Below, piece by piece: positions 8,723 to 16,891 of a stretch of 64,000 bases of DNA. Made by a program: the position numbers and the translations under genes. Below the pieces are notes generated by a model. The model was given only the letters and a program-made list of their open reading frames with translations, did no database searches and was not told the DNA's origin. The DNA lies in contig NZ_FOJG01000002.1 in the NCBI RefSeq assembly GCF_900110835.1, forward strand, positions 1,888,979-1,952,978, given 5' to 3'. This DNA is from Chitinophaga arvensicola (lineage in GTDB: Bacteria; Bacteroidota; Bacteroidia; Chitinophagales; Chitinophagaceae). Each line of letters opens with the position of its first letter. Positions within the stretch are counted from its first letter, which is position 1.

Positions 8723-11002
8723 ATGGGAACAGAATCAAATGACATCAGTAAATGCCCGTTTCATAACGGTAGTATGAAGCATAACCATGGCGGTGGAGGC
8801 ACCAGGAACCGCGACTGGTGGCCCAATCAGTTAAAGTTGAATATTCTGCGTCAGCACTCCTCCCTATCCGATCCGATGGGAGAAAATTTTAACTATGCCG
8901 AAGCTTTTAAAAGTCTTGATCTGGAAGCCGTGAAGAAAGATCTTCATGCACTCATGACCGACTCACAGGATTGGTGGCCGGCAGATTTCGGGCATTATGG
9001 TCCTTTATTTATCCGGATGGCATGGCACAGTGCAGGTACTTATCGTGTAGGCGATGGCCGTGGTGGCGCCGGTGCAGGACAACAACGTTTTGCCCCGCTG
9101 AACAGCTGGCCTGATAACGTTAGCCTGGATAAAGCCCGCAGATTGCTCTGGCCTATCAAGCAAAAATATGGCCGCAAAATTTCATGGGCAGATCTGCTGA
9201 TCCTTACCGGCAACATTGCGCTGGAATCTATGGGCTTTAAAACATTTGGTTTTGCCGGTGGTCGTGAGGATGTATGGGAACCGGATGAAGATGTATACTG
9301 GGGTTCTGAAACTACCTGGTTAGGCGGTGATCTTCGCTATGCTCATGGTTCTCCCGGTGTGGAAGAAAATCATGGCGTACTGGTATCAGATGATAATGCA
9401 GATGGTGATATCCATTCCCGCAACCTGGAAAAACCACTCGCAGCGGTACAGATGGGTTTGATCTATGTAAACCCGGAAGGTCCGGATGGTAATCCTGATC
9501 CGATAGCAGCTGCAAAAGATATTCGTGACACATTTGGCCGCATGGCCATGAATGATGAAGAAACAGTAGCGCTGATAGCAGGCGGTCACAGTTTTGGTAA
9601 AACGCATGGCGCGGCACCGGCCACACATGTGGGCAAAGAACCCGAAGCTGCCGGACTGGAAGCACAGGGCCTGGGCTGGAGTAATAGCTATGGTTCGGGT
9701 AAAGGAGCAGATACTATTACCAGCGGCCTGGAGGTAACCTGGACCACCACACCTACCAAATGGAGCAATAATTTCTTTGAAAACCTGTTTGCCTTTGAAT
9801 GGGAACTGACCAAAAGTCCGGCAGGCGCTCATCAGTGGGTAGCTAAAGATGCAGGCGATATTATCCCTGATGCATTCGACAGTTCAAAGAAACACCGCCC
9901 TACCATGCTCACGACCGATCTTTCCTTACGGTTTGATCCCGCATACGAAAAAATATCCCGGCGCTTCCTGGAAAACCCGGATCAACTCGCAGATGCGTTC
10001 GCCCGTGCATGGTTCAAATTAACACACCGTGATATGGGGCCACGCGCCCGCTACCTCGGCCCCGATGTTCCGGCAGAAGTGCTGCTCTGGCAGGATCCTG
10101 TACCAGCCGTAGATCATGCATTGGTAGATGATAAAGACGTGGCCGATCTCAAAGCAAAAGTACTGGCGTCCGGCTTAAGTGTAGCTGAACTGGTATCTAC
10201 TGCATGGGCATCCGCCTCTACCTTCCGTGGTTCCGATAAACGCGGCGGCGCCAATGGTGCACGTATCCGTTTATCTCCACAAAAATACTGGACGGTCAAC
10301 AATACGCCACAACTCCAGAAAGTATTAACCGCGCTGGAAAACATCGCCAAAGAATTTAATACTGCGCAGACAGGTGGCAAAAAAATATCACTGGCAGATC
10401 TGATCGTGCTGGCCGGTGCTGCCGGTGTGGAAAAAGCCGCCAAAGATGCCGGCCAATCCATCACCGTTCCTTTTACTCCGGGCCGTACAGATGCGTCGCA
10501 GGAACAAACTGATGTGGAATCAGTGGGCTTCCTTGAACCCATTGCTGATGGTTTCCGTAACTATCGTAAATCAAGATACCCCGTATCTACTGAAGAACTG
10601 CTGATAGATAAAGCGCAGTTACTCACGCTCACCGCACCTGAATTAACGGTATTGCTTGGTGGACTAAGAGTACTGAACACAAACTTCGACGGCTCTCTGC
10701 ATGGCGTGTTTACGACCCGCCCAGGCCAGCTGACCAACGATTTCTTTGTAAACCTGCTGGATATGAATACCGCATGGAAAGCATTATCCGAAGACAGGGA
10801 AGTTTACGAAGGCAGCAGCCGTGCCACCGGTGAGAAAAAATGGACGGGTACCCGCGCCGACCTGGTGATTGGTTCCAACGCCGAACTGAGGGCTGTGGCT
10901 GAAGTATACGCCAGTTCAGATGCACAGGAAAAGTTTGTGAAAGACTTCGTAGCTGCATGGAATAAAGTGATGAACCTCGACAGATTTGATTTAGCGAAAT
11001 AG
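8723..11002 (+). CDS. katG: Bifunctional catalase-peroxidase KatG
   Basis: A 759-residue class I haem peroxidase that dismutates H2O2 and oxidises peroxidase substrates. The distal triad Arg98, Trp101 and His102 is in RMAWHSAGTYR. Tyr248 and Met274 complete the Trp-Tyr-Met covalent adduct required for catalase activity, at the same spacing as in characterised KatG. The proximal haem ligand is His289 (GGHSFGKTHG). The C-terminal half is the usual duplicated, haem-free peroxidase domain. I chose the ATG at 8723; the upstream TTG at 8672 overlaps the promoter. An OxyR-like site and a terminator frame it as a single-gene unit. Length and motifs are complete. Confidence 0.97.
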   Translation: MGTESNDISKCPFHNGSMKHNHGGGGTRNRDWWPNQLKLNILRQHSSLSDPMGENFNYAEAFKSLDLEAVKKDLHALMTDSQDWWPADFGHYGPLFIRMAWHSAGTYRVGDGRGGAGAGQQRFAPLNSWPDNVSLDKARRLLWPIKQKYGRKISWADLLILTGNIALESMGFKTFGFAGGREDVWEPDEDVYWGSETTWLGGDLRYAHGSPGVEENHGVLVSDDNADGDIHSRNLEKPLAAVQMGLIYVNPEGPDGNPDPIAAAKDIRDTFGRMAMNDEETVALIAGGHSFGKTHGAAPATHVGKEPEAAGLEAQGLGWSNSYGSGKGADTITSGLEVTWTTTPTKWSNNFFENLFAFEWELTKSPAGAHQWVAKDAGDIIPDAFDSSKKHRPTMLTTDLSLRFDPAYEKISRRFLENPDQLADAFARAWFKLTHRDMGPRARYLGPDVPAEVLLWQDPVPAVDHALVDDKDVADLKAKVLASGLSVAELVSTAWASASTFRGSDKRGGANGARIRLSPQKYWTVNNTPQLQKVLTALENIAKEFNTAQTGGKKISLADLIVLAGAAGVEKAAKDAGQSITVPFTPGRTDASQEQTDVESVGFLEPIADGFRNYRKSRYPVSTEELLIDKAQLLTLTAPELTVLLGGLRVLNTNFDGSLHGVFTTRPGQLTNDFFVNLLDMNTAWKALSEDREVYEGSSRATGEKKWTGTRADLVIGSNAELRAVAEVYASSDAQEKFVKDFVAAWNKVMNLDRFDLAK

Positions 11003-11015
11003 TCTCATTTCAAAA

Positions 11016-11054
11016 AAAAGAAACGGCCTCCGGTAATGGAGGCCGTTTCTTTTT
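11016..11054. terminator. Bidirectional terminator between katG and the GNAT gene
   Basis: A long perfect stem: AAAGAAACGGCCTCC, loop GGTAAT, GGAGGCCGTTTCTTT, with A and T tracts on both sides, between convergent genes. Confidence 0.88.
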
Positions 11055-11503
11055 CAGACAGTTCCTGATATAGTATTCCATCGCTCCCTGGTCATTTCAA
11101 ATCTGATTTCTTTTTCCCCGTTCTTCCCGTTTTCTATCCAGCCGGATTTACGGTAAAATGCAGCAGCCCTTGTATCCGGGCTGGTCCCCAGCCATATCCT
11201 GTCCTTGTCCTGGGAAAAATACCAGCGCAGCATCAGGGCCTGTAATTGTTTACCAACGCCCCGGCCTTCGGCTGCCGGCAGTAAAAACAATGCCCAGACA
11301 TTATCCTCCTGTAAATCCACTACAGAAAATCCTACTATATGGCCTTCCATTTCGCATACCCAACCTTTGCCCCTTACCGTTATAAAAGAGGTGTAATCAG
11401 CAGGTGATATCAGCGCAGGATTGGATAAGATATTTTCCTTTACGGAATTTCTCACTACCTGCATCTCCGGGATATCGTCAATGGTGGCTTCTCTGAAAAT
11501 CAT
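11054..11503 (-). CDS. GNAT-family N-acetyltransferase
   Basis: A 149-residue single-domain GNAT enzyme using acetyl-CoA. The acetyl-CoA-binding motif A is seen in VWALFLLPAAEGRGVGKQLQ (residues ~68-88), and the late beta-strand AAAFYRKSGW near residue 115. It lies 16 bp downstream of the OPA transporter gene on the same strand, so the two are probably cotranscribed. Since that transporter belongs to a probable phosphonate locus, acetylation of an aminophosphonate (as PhnO does) is possible, but GNAT substrates cannot be predicted from this sequence. Its stop codon overlaps the T-tract of the shared terminator. Confidence 0.82.
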   Translation of the reverse strand: MIFREATIDDIPEMQVVRNSVKENILSNPALISPADYTSFITVRGKGWVCEMEGHIVGFSVVDLQEDNVWALFLLPAAEGRGVGKQLQALMLRWYFSQDKDRIWLGTSPDTRAAAFYRKSGWIENGKNGEKEIRFEMTRERWNTISGTV

Positions 11504-11519
11504 GTTTACTTTTTATACG

Positions 11520-12779
11520 CTACACAAAAACTGCCGACTTATCTTCATTGATCTTTGTTGGCGCAAAAGCGCCGGTCAGCAATATCGTTAATGCGCTTAA
11601 CATGGCAATCACTGTTACTACAATAAAAATCACCGCTTTATTACCGGTGGCGTCAATAAATTTCCCCATCACCGGCTCCCCTATTGCAGCAAAAACATAT
11701 GCTACCATGTTCATAATACCGGTGCCGGTGCCCACATACCGCTGTCCCAGCAATTCCGGCGCCAGCGGCCAGAAATTCGCCTGTGGCCCGTAGGAAAAGA
11801 AACCCGCCAGGAATACCAGTGTGGCAATGGTGATCCCGCTTTTTACGTTGATAAAATAAATAGCTGCAGATAACAGGCTGCAGATACCCATACCAAAGCT
11901 GATGGAAATAATCCGGTTAGACCGGAATAACCAGTCCGACATAAAGCCAAATGCAATCGCACCCGTGGCCATGCCTACAGGCAACAGGAGACTGATCCAC
12001 ACCTGGGAACCAGGCGTTTCCAGTCCGGTGCCCAGGAAATACAGCGGCAGCCAGAAAATGAGGGCATACCTCGCCATACTTTGAAATCCGAGGGCCAGGC
12101 ATACTACCAGGAAGCGCCGGTTACTCAACACCTCCAGGTAGCCTTGTTTCCATCCGGGCTTTTGCCTGGGAGTATCTCCGGCATCGGCATCACTGGTATC
12201 AGGTCCGTTTTTTACGAGAAGGAAAAATATAATCACCGCCACCGCCAGAAAAAGCACCGGGATACGGAACAGGTTGCGCCAGCTTTCATGTACCAGTAAG
12301 ATCGACATCAGGTAGGTGATGACGGACGACAAACCGGCTGCCATGGTATAAAGACCAAAAGCCAGTCCCCTGTTGCCCGTAGTCCACCAGTTTGAAATAA
12401 TCCGGCTGCCGGAAGCCCAGGCCATGGATTGGAAATATCCGTTCAGACTCCATAAAATGAGAATCATCACAAAAGAATCCGAAAAACTGATCAATACATT
12501 CGCTGCTACCGACAGCAAGCCACCCATGGTAATCATGTGTTTGGGACTGAACCGGTCGGCCAGGTTACCATTGATGAGTTGTCCGAGGGCATAGCTCACC
12601 AGCATGGAGAAGCTGATCCATCCTACCCTTTCATAGGAAATATGAAGCGTATCGGCGAGTTGGTGGGCGGCCCAGCCAAAGTTGTGCCGGCCCGTATAAA
12701 AGAAAAGATAGCAGAACATGGTCACCAGCAGCATTTTCCAACGCTGTTTTTTCATTGCCTGTACAACACCTGTAGTCAT
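11520..12779 (-). CDS. MFS transporter, organophosphate:phosphate antiporter (OPA) type
   Basis: A 419-residue inner-membrane protein with about 12 hydrophobic segments. The N-terminal FFYTGRHNFGWA resembles the TM1 signature of GlpT/UhpT-like OPA carriers, which exchange phosphate for organophosphates; relatives carry phosphonates. GNLADRFSPKH is the MFS loop 2-3 motif. It is divergent from the XRE-cupin regulator at 12943, and their 163-bp shared region carries the locus operator motif (12889-12907). It is predicted to bring the periplasmic product of the nearby phosphatases or the intact phosphonate into the cytoplasm; the cargo is inferred from context. Confidence 0.82.
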   Translation of the reverse strand: MTTGVVQAMKKQRWKMLLVTMFCYLFFYTGRHNFGWAAHQLADTLHISYERVGWISFSMLVSYALGQLINGNLADRFSPKHMITMGGLLSVAANVLISFSDSFVMILILWSLNGYFQSMAWASGSRIISNWWTTGNRGLAFGLYTMAAGLSSVITYLMSILLVHESWRNLFRIPVLFLAVAVIIFFLLVKNGPDTSDADAGDTPRQKPGWKQGYLEVLSNRRFLVVCLALGFQSMARYALIFWLPLYFLGTGLETPGSQVWISLLLPVGMATGAIAFGFMSDWLFRSNRIISISFGMGICSLLSAAIYFINVKSGITIATLVFLAGFFSYGPQANFWPLAPELLGQRYVGTGTGIMNMVAYVFAAIGEPVMGKFIDATGNKAVIFIVVTVIAMLSALTILLTGAFAPTKINEDKSAVFV

Positions 12780-12888
12780 TACCTGAATAGATTTAAAGCG
12801 CCCTTACAATTTACACGGGCTTAATGAAGAATTATCTAACTTTCGTTTTTCGTTTACGTGGAATAAATATTATTTCCTGTGGCGAAAT

Positions 12889-12907
12889 TAAATTTCTTAT
12901 TAGTCAA
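12889..12907 (-). promoter_or_regulatory. Operator-like motif, transporter/XRE regulator intergenic region
   Basis: Read on the minus strand the site is TTGACTAATAAGAAATTTA, close to the copies at 13554-13572, 22541-22559 and 23734-23752. Consensus: TTTA-N6-GGAAAWWTA. It sits in the shared region of the divergent transporter and XRE-cupin genes, fitting autoregulation by the XRE protein. Confidence 0.5.
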
Positions 12908-12942
12908 TTTACAGTATCTTATTTTAATAAATCGTTAAGAAC

Positions 12943-13542
12943 ATGAACCAGGAACCTGGTGGACAATTGGTTTACCACAGAATCGGCGGGCTCATCAGAA
13001 AATACCGTAAAGAGAAAGGTCTCAAATTACTGGACCTTTCAGGCGTTACAGGTATCAAATCGGCCTTGTTGTCCAAAATCGAGAATGGGCGTATGTTACC
13101 AACCATTCCTACCCTTTTTACCATCATCCAGAAACTGGGTATTACACCAGAGATATTCTTCTCTGAACTGAGTGCCGAAAGTGATTTCCCTGGCTATCTC
13201 TATCTTCCGAAAGACGGCTTTTCTACCTATGAAAAAGAGGAAGGCGCCATTGGATTTCAATACCAGTCGGTACTGGAATCTACTTTTGAAGGCGGTGCTT
13301 TCCAGATTTCATTGCTCACTTTAACACCCGGCTCCCAGCGTGCCCAGGTAACTACTGCTGCCTATGAGTTCATTTATGTGCTCAATGGCCCCCTGCAATA
13401 CCAGCTGGAAGACAAAACCTTTGACCTCTCCGAAGGGGACGCACTGTTTTTTGACGGCAGCATCGGCCATGTGCCTATTAATCACACAAATACTACCTGC
13501 CGCTTGCTCGTCATGTACTTCTTTGGTGAACTCCGTAAATAA
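12943..13542 (+). CDS. XRE-family regulator with C-terminal cupin domain
   Basis: A 199-residue DNA-binding protein. Residues 12-70 form a Cro/C1-type helix-turn-helix (IGGLIRKYRKEKGLKLLDLS, LLSKIENGRMLPTIPTL). Residues ~105-195 form a small cupin beta-barrel (VTTAAYEFIYVLNGPLQYQL, LSEGDALFFDGSIGHVPIN). Such proteins sense a small metabolite in the cupin and control nearby catabolic genes. It is divergent from the OPA transporter, precedes the phosphatase gene on the same strand, and operator-like sites recur in front of the metallophosphoesterase and SusC genes. I infer that it is the regulator of the 11.5-23.7 kb locus. Confidence 0.85.
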   Translation: MNQEPGGQLVYHRIGGLIRKYRKEKGLKLLDLSGVTGIKSALLSKIENGRMLPTIPTLFTIIQKLGITPEIFFSELSAESDFPGYLYLPKDGFSTYEKEEGAIGFQYQSVLESTFEGGAFQISLLTLTPGSQRAQVTTAAYEFIYVLNGPLQYQLEDKTFDLSEGDALFFDGSIGHVPINHTNTTCRLLVMYFFGELRK

Positions 13543-13548
13543 TTGATC

Positions 13549-13593
13549 ATATATTTACTTTAAGGAAAAATATTTTCCTTAAAGTAAATATAT
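13549..13593. promoter_or_regulatory. Perfect 21-bp inverted repeat between XRE regulator and phosphatase
   Basis: Arms at 13549-13569 and 13573-13593 are perfectly complementary around the spacer ATA. Each arm contains TTTACTTTAAGGAAAA, the palindromic version of the locus motif. It fills most of the 68-bp gap and ends 17 bp before the phosphatase ATG. It is AT-rich with no T-tract, so an operator is more likely than a terminator. Confidence 0.6.
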
Positions 13594-13610
13594 TTGAAGA
13601 AAAAACACCT

Positions 13611-14501
13611 ATGTATTTTCTTCGGATCAGTAGAACAATGACGCTATTATGTGCTTTATTCCTCACTCACTATGCACAGGCGCAGAAAAGACAACATGTT
13701 ATTTTAATCGGCACGGATGGCTTTGGCGCCTATGCGTTTCAGCAGGCAAAAGTGCCGACTCTGAGGGCGCTGATGCAACAGGGATCCTGGAGCCTCCACG
13801 CCAGAACAGTATTGCCTTCATCCAGCGCACCTAACTGGGCCTCGATGGTCATGGGCGCAGGACCTGAATTACACGGCTACACCACCTGGGGCAGCAAAAA
13901 GCCTGATCTTCCGGCCCGCGTACTGGATGAATACAATATGTTTCCCAGCGTTTACAGCTTGTTGAGAAAAGCCAGACCACAAAGTGAAATCGGCGTCATC
14001 TACGAATGGGATGGCATCGGTTATCTCTTCCCCAAAGCCGCAGTAAACAAAGACCAGAACTGTGATGGCGACGTGGCAGTCAGTGCTGCCGCCACCGCCT
14101 ATATCAAACAGGCTAAACCGGATTTCCTGTTTATCCATTTTCACGATGTAGACAGTGTAGGCCATACCGTAGGACATGGCACCCCGGAATATTATGCCGC
14201 CATTGAACGTACCGATGCACATGTAGCGGAAGTGCTGGAAAGCATCCGCGAAGCAGGCATAGAAAAGAACACCGTGGTGATCTTTACCGCCGATCACGGA
14301 GGCATCAACAAAGGACATGGCTCCATCTCTATGAATGAAATGGAAATTCCCTGGATCGTGAAAGGACCCGGCATCAAACAAAACCACGAAGTAAAGAACA
14401 GCATTATGACTTTTGATACTGCTGCTACCATTGCCCGTATATTCGGACTGGTGGCGCCACAGGTCTGGATCGGCCGGCCTGTTACAGATATCTTTAAGTA
14501 A
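13611..14501 (+). CDS. Exported alkaline-phosphatase-superfamily phosphodiesterase/phosphatase (NPP-like)
   Basis: A 296-residue periplasmic enzyme with a signal peptide ending near YAQAQ (residue 25). The two-zinc site of the alkaline phosphatase superfamily is visible: Asp36 (GTDGFG), nucleophile Ser72 in SSAPNWASM (the NPP-type position, where Thr is more usual), Asp181 and His185 (HDVDSVGH), Asp228-His229 (FTADHGG) and His236 (GHGS). NPP relatives hydrolyse phosphodiesters, and phosphonoacetate hydrolase belongs to the same superfamily. Convergent with the phosphonatase-like gene, with a shared terminator. In context it may release phosphonate or phosphate from an ester; the substrate is unproven. 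Confidence 0.85.
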   Translation: MYFLRISRTMTLLCALFLTHYAQAQKRQHVILIGTDGFGAYAFQQAKVPTLRALMQQGSWSLHARTVLPSSSAPNWASMVMGAGPELHGYTTWGSKKPDLPARVLDEYNMFPSVYSLLRKARPQSEIGVIYEWDGIGYLFPKAAVNKDQNCDGDVAVSAAATAYIKQAKPDFLFIHFHDVDSVGHTVGHGTPEYYAAIERTDAHVAEVLESIREAGIEKNTVVIFTADHGGINKGHGSISMNEMEIPWIVKGPGIKQNHEVKNSIMTFDTAATIARIFGLVAPQVWIGRPVTDIFK

Positions 14502-14508
14502 ATGGTTA

Positions 14509-14545
14509 AGCCGCATGACCTGCAAGCAGGTCAGCGGCTTTTTCA
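14509..14545. terminator. Bidirectional terminator between phosphatase and HAD gene
   Basis: AAGCCGC-A-TGACCTGC pairs with GCAGGTCA-GCGGCTT around an AA loop (one bulged A), with TTTTT on the plus side. It separates two convergent transcription units. Confidence 0.8.
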
Positions 14546-14553
14546 TGGATAGG

Positions 14554-15228
14554 TTATGATATAATGATTGGCATCAGCTCATTCAGATTATGAATGATAT
14601 AATCCGGTGATGCCTGTTGTAATTGTTCCTTCGTATGCGCACCGGTAGTGATACCAATAGAAAGCGCACACCCGGCATTCTTTCCTTCTTCGATATCAAT
14701 CGTAGAATCGCCCACTTTCACTACTTCCCTTCCATTACTGATACCAAATTGCTCCATCGCACGCAAAATCATATCCGGGTAAGGCCGGTTACGCGGCACA
14801 TCGCTGGCAGTAATCAGGGCATCATAATCTTCCCCGCGTTGCCAACCCAGTTTTTCAATAAGACCATTAGCCGTATCAGCCTGGTAACCGGTATTTAACA
14901 CCACCAGTACGCCTTCTTTCCGGAGAGATTGAAACAGGCTGCCGGCGTTTTCCTGTTCAGTTACTTCCAGGGTGGCATAAGCCTGATCCAATAAAATCCG
15001 GAAACGTGCAAAGATCCGGTCGGCCAGTTCTACACTATTGTTTCCGGCATACACTGCCAATACACTTTGAATGGCCTGCAGCTTTTCTTTTCCTGCACCT
15101 TCGGCCAGCACCTGCTCCAGCGTAAAACTGAAACCCTGTTCATTAATTGCCTGCTGCAGTGTTTTATACACTACATTGTCTTCATTGACCGTAGTCCCGG
15201 CCATATCAAAAACCACCATCTTTATCAT
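14554..15228 (-). CDS. Phosphonatase-like HAD hydrolase (PhnX-like)
   Basis: A 224-residue HAD hydrolase, last gene of the SusC-led operon and 20 bp downstream of the dehydrogenase. The nucleophile is Asp8 in VVFDMAGTTV, close to the DxAGT loop of phosphonoacetaldehyde hydrolase. The acidic motif is VGDSTIDIEEG near residue 180. In the cap, GAGKEKLQAI places Lys49 about where PhnX has its Schiff-base lysine (my alignment by eye). The sequence fits the family called phosphonatase-like hydrolase (TIGR03351), which occurs with phosphonate genes. Predicted reaction: cleavage of a C-P bond or a phosphate ester; the exact substrate is unknown. Confidence 0.8.
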   Translation of the reverse strand: MIKMVVFDMAGTTVNEDNVVYKTLQQAINEQGFSFTLEQVLAEGAGKEKLQAIQSVLAVYAGNNSVELADRIFARFRILLDQAYATLEVTEQENAGSLFQSLRKEGVLVVLNTGYQADTANGLIEKLGWQRGEDYDALITASDVPRNRPYPDMILRAMEQFGISNGREVVKVGDSTIDIEEGKNAGCALSIGITTGAHTKEQLQQASPDYIIHNLNELMPIIIS

Positions 15229-15248
15229 ACGGATACTATTTTTTTATA

Positions 15249-16364
15249 CTAAAATTTAATGCCTACTCTTAAAGGTTTTTTCGCCAGTGCATATTCAAAT
15301 GCCTCTTCCACCTGCTCCAGCGAAAACTCCTTTTCTACGACCGTACTGAAAGGATATTTCTCCCAGTTGCGTTTTATAAAATCAAACGCATATTTGAAAT
15401 CCTCGAAATTATAATTGTGCAGCCCCTTAATGGTCAGCAGGTTCCGGATCACCCGTTCCGGATCGATGAGTAACGGTTTGGTATTGAATACCGCACCTAT
15501 CAATACGGCGCATCCGCCTATACCCAGACTGTTAATTCCAAACTCCATGGCTTCGGGCGAGCCGCTCATATCGAACACTACGTCGATACCTTTTCCGTTT
15601 GTTCTTTCCTGTAATGCCGCCAATAACTTTGAATTATCGCCATTCATATTAAACAGCTCATCGGCACCAAAGCCCAATGCTTCGTCCAGTCTTCTTTCGG
15701 CAATATCAGCAGCGCCAATCCACTCGGCACCGGCTTCGCGGCACATAGCGGCACAGGTAATACCGAGATGCCCCATGCCTGTAATCAGTACATGCTTATC
15801 CTTCATATCACCGGCCATTCTGAGTGCCCCCGCCACGGTAGATACGGAACAGTTTAACGTAGCCGCAATAGACAACGGGATGTTTTCCGGCAGCTTGATA
15901 ATGCCCGTATTAGCCTTAATGATACAATAAGCACCTAAGCCACCATGAAATACTTCCGGCTCTTCTACCAATACATGACCGTATTTGAACAGGTCATCGC
16001 CCTTTTGCGGAATACCGCGTAAAGAATTAATAGATTGCGGATTGCTGGAGAAAACCGTCCAGGTGATCCGGTCGCCAGCCTTTAATTGTTTACCACGCAA
16101 ATCAAAGCCGGTATGTGTGGGATGCAGTTCTACTATCTCTCCCACAATCTCATGTCCGAGCACAGTAGGACAAGGTTCTTTCCTCACACCGCAAAAGGTA
16201 TGCAGGTCGCTGCCACAAATGGTAGTGTACACATTTTTCACCAGCAACTCCCCGGGCTGCAGTGCCCGCACGTTAAAATCTTTCAGTTCAAATGCTTTAC
16301 CCGGCCCGTTGAATAAAGCCAGCTGCCCTTTGCGGCCGTTCATTTCAATTTCTATTTCATTCAT
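15249..16364 (-). CDS. Zinc-dependent alcohol dehydrogenase, phosphonate-catabolism-associated type
   Basis: A 371-residue medium-chain dehydrogenase. Catalytic zinc ligands are Cys50 (TTICGSDLHTF) and His71-Glu72 (LGHEIVGEI); the GroES-like domain is followed by a Rossmann domain with VLITGMGHLGITCAAMCREAG near residue 190. It matches what I know of the TIGR03366 family (proposed phosphonate-catabolism alcohol dehydrogenase, HpnZ). It would oxidise a hydroxy-phosphonate or the alcohol produced by the pathway with NAD(P). It sits between the small lipoprotein gene (37 bp upstream) and the phosphonatase-like gene (20 bp downstream), a clear operon. Confidence 0.82.
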   Translation of the reverse strand: MNEIEIEMNGRKGQLALFNGPGKAFELKDFNVRALQPGELLVKNVYTTICGSDLHTFCGVRKEPCPTVLGHEIVGEIVELHPTHTGFDLRGKQLKAGDRITWTVFSSNPQSINSLRGIPQKGDDLFKYGHVLVEEPEVFHGGLGAYCIIKANTGIIKLPENIPLSIAATLNCSVSTVAGALRMAGDMKDKHVLITGMGHLGITCAAMCREAGAEWIGAADIAERRLDEALGFGADELFNMNGDNSKLLAALQERTNGKGIDVVFDMSGSPEAMEFGINSLGIGGCAVLIGAVFNTKPLLIDPERVIRNLLTIKGLHNYNFEDFKYAFDFIKRNWEKYPFSTVVEKEFSLEQVEEAFEYALAKKPLRVGIKF

Positions 16365-16401
16365 GAATATGGTACTGTTTTTATTTTCTTTTGTAGGGTG
16401 A

Positions 16402-16848
16402 CTATTGTCCTGCGGAAATATTCACCGTCCAGTCTCTCTTGGTACCATCTGCTGAATACAGCCGGTACTTAAAACTTCCTTTGGAAAAATCAGCAATCAG
16501 ACCCGCTGCCGGCGCACCATCCAGCGGTTCAATCTTCACGGCAAAATGAGAAAACCTGATGCCCATTTTGGTAAGATCTGTTCCGTTCGCCGCTACAATA
16601 TTCACCGTGGCCGCTGCTTTATCGATCGTATTGCTTTTAGTGGAAATGGATACATTCTGGTATCCGATTACGGTATCCTTGTATCCTAACTGGCTTTTGA
16701 TTTCTACATACCTGAAAAGCACTACTGCCGTGATATTGGCATTATCGCCCCACACAGACAGATCCATGTCCACCCTCGGCTTCATACAGGAAGCGGTAAA
16801 AATCAAAGACAGGAACAGGAAAACCGAAAGTTTTATCATGTTATTCAT
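16402..16848 (-). CDS. Small lipoprotein of the SusCD operon, family not recognised
   Basis: A 148-residue protein with a lipoprotein signal peptide; the lipobox is FTASC with Cys21. The mature part is beta-rich, with several alternating hydrophobic strands (VVLFRYVEI, TVIGYQNVSI, SFKYRLYS) resembling a single Ig-like or DUF-type sandwich. It lies 43 bp after SusD and 37 bp before the dehydrogenase. Many Bacteroidota uptake loci encode an extra surface lipoprotein (SusE-like) that binds ligand beside SusCD; that role is inferred from position only. Confidence 0.7.
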   Translation of the reverse strand: MNNMIKLSVFLFLSLIFTASCMKPRVDMDLSVWGDNANITAVVLFRYVEIKSQLGYKDTVIGYQNVSISTKSNTIDKAAATVNIVAANGTDLTKMGIRFSHFAVKIEPLDGAPAAGLIADFSKGSFKYRLYSADGTKRDWTVNISAGQ

Positions 16849-16891
16849 CCTGGTATTATTTAGTTGGGTAAATATTTATATCGTTAAAAAA

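Noticed and set aside
9386..9832. 148-residue reverse frame inside katG
   Set aside because: It lies wholly within a conserved catalase-peroxidase gene, has low-complexity, Cys/His-rich composition and matches nothing I recognise; a shadow frame.
13869..14546. 225-residue reverse frame opposite the phosphatase
   Set aside because: Overlaps the bidirectional terminator and the coding strand of a well-supported enzyme.
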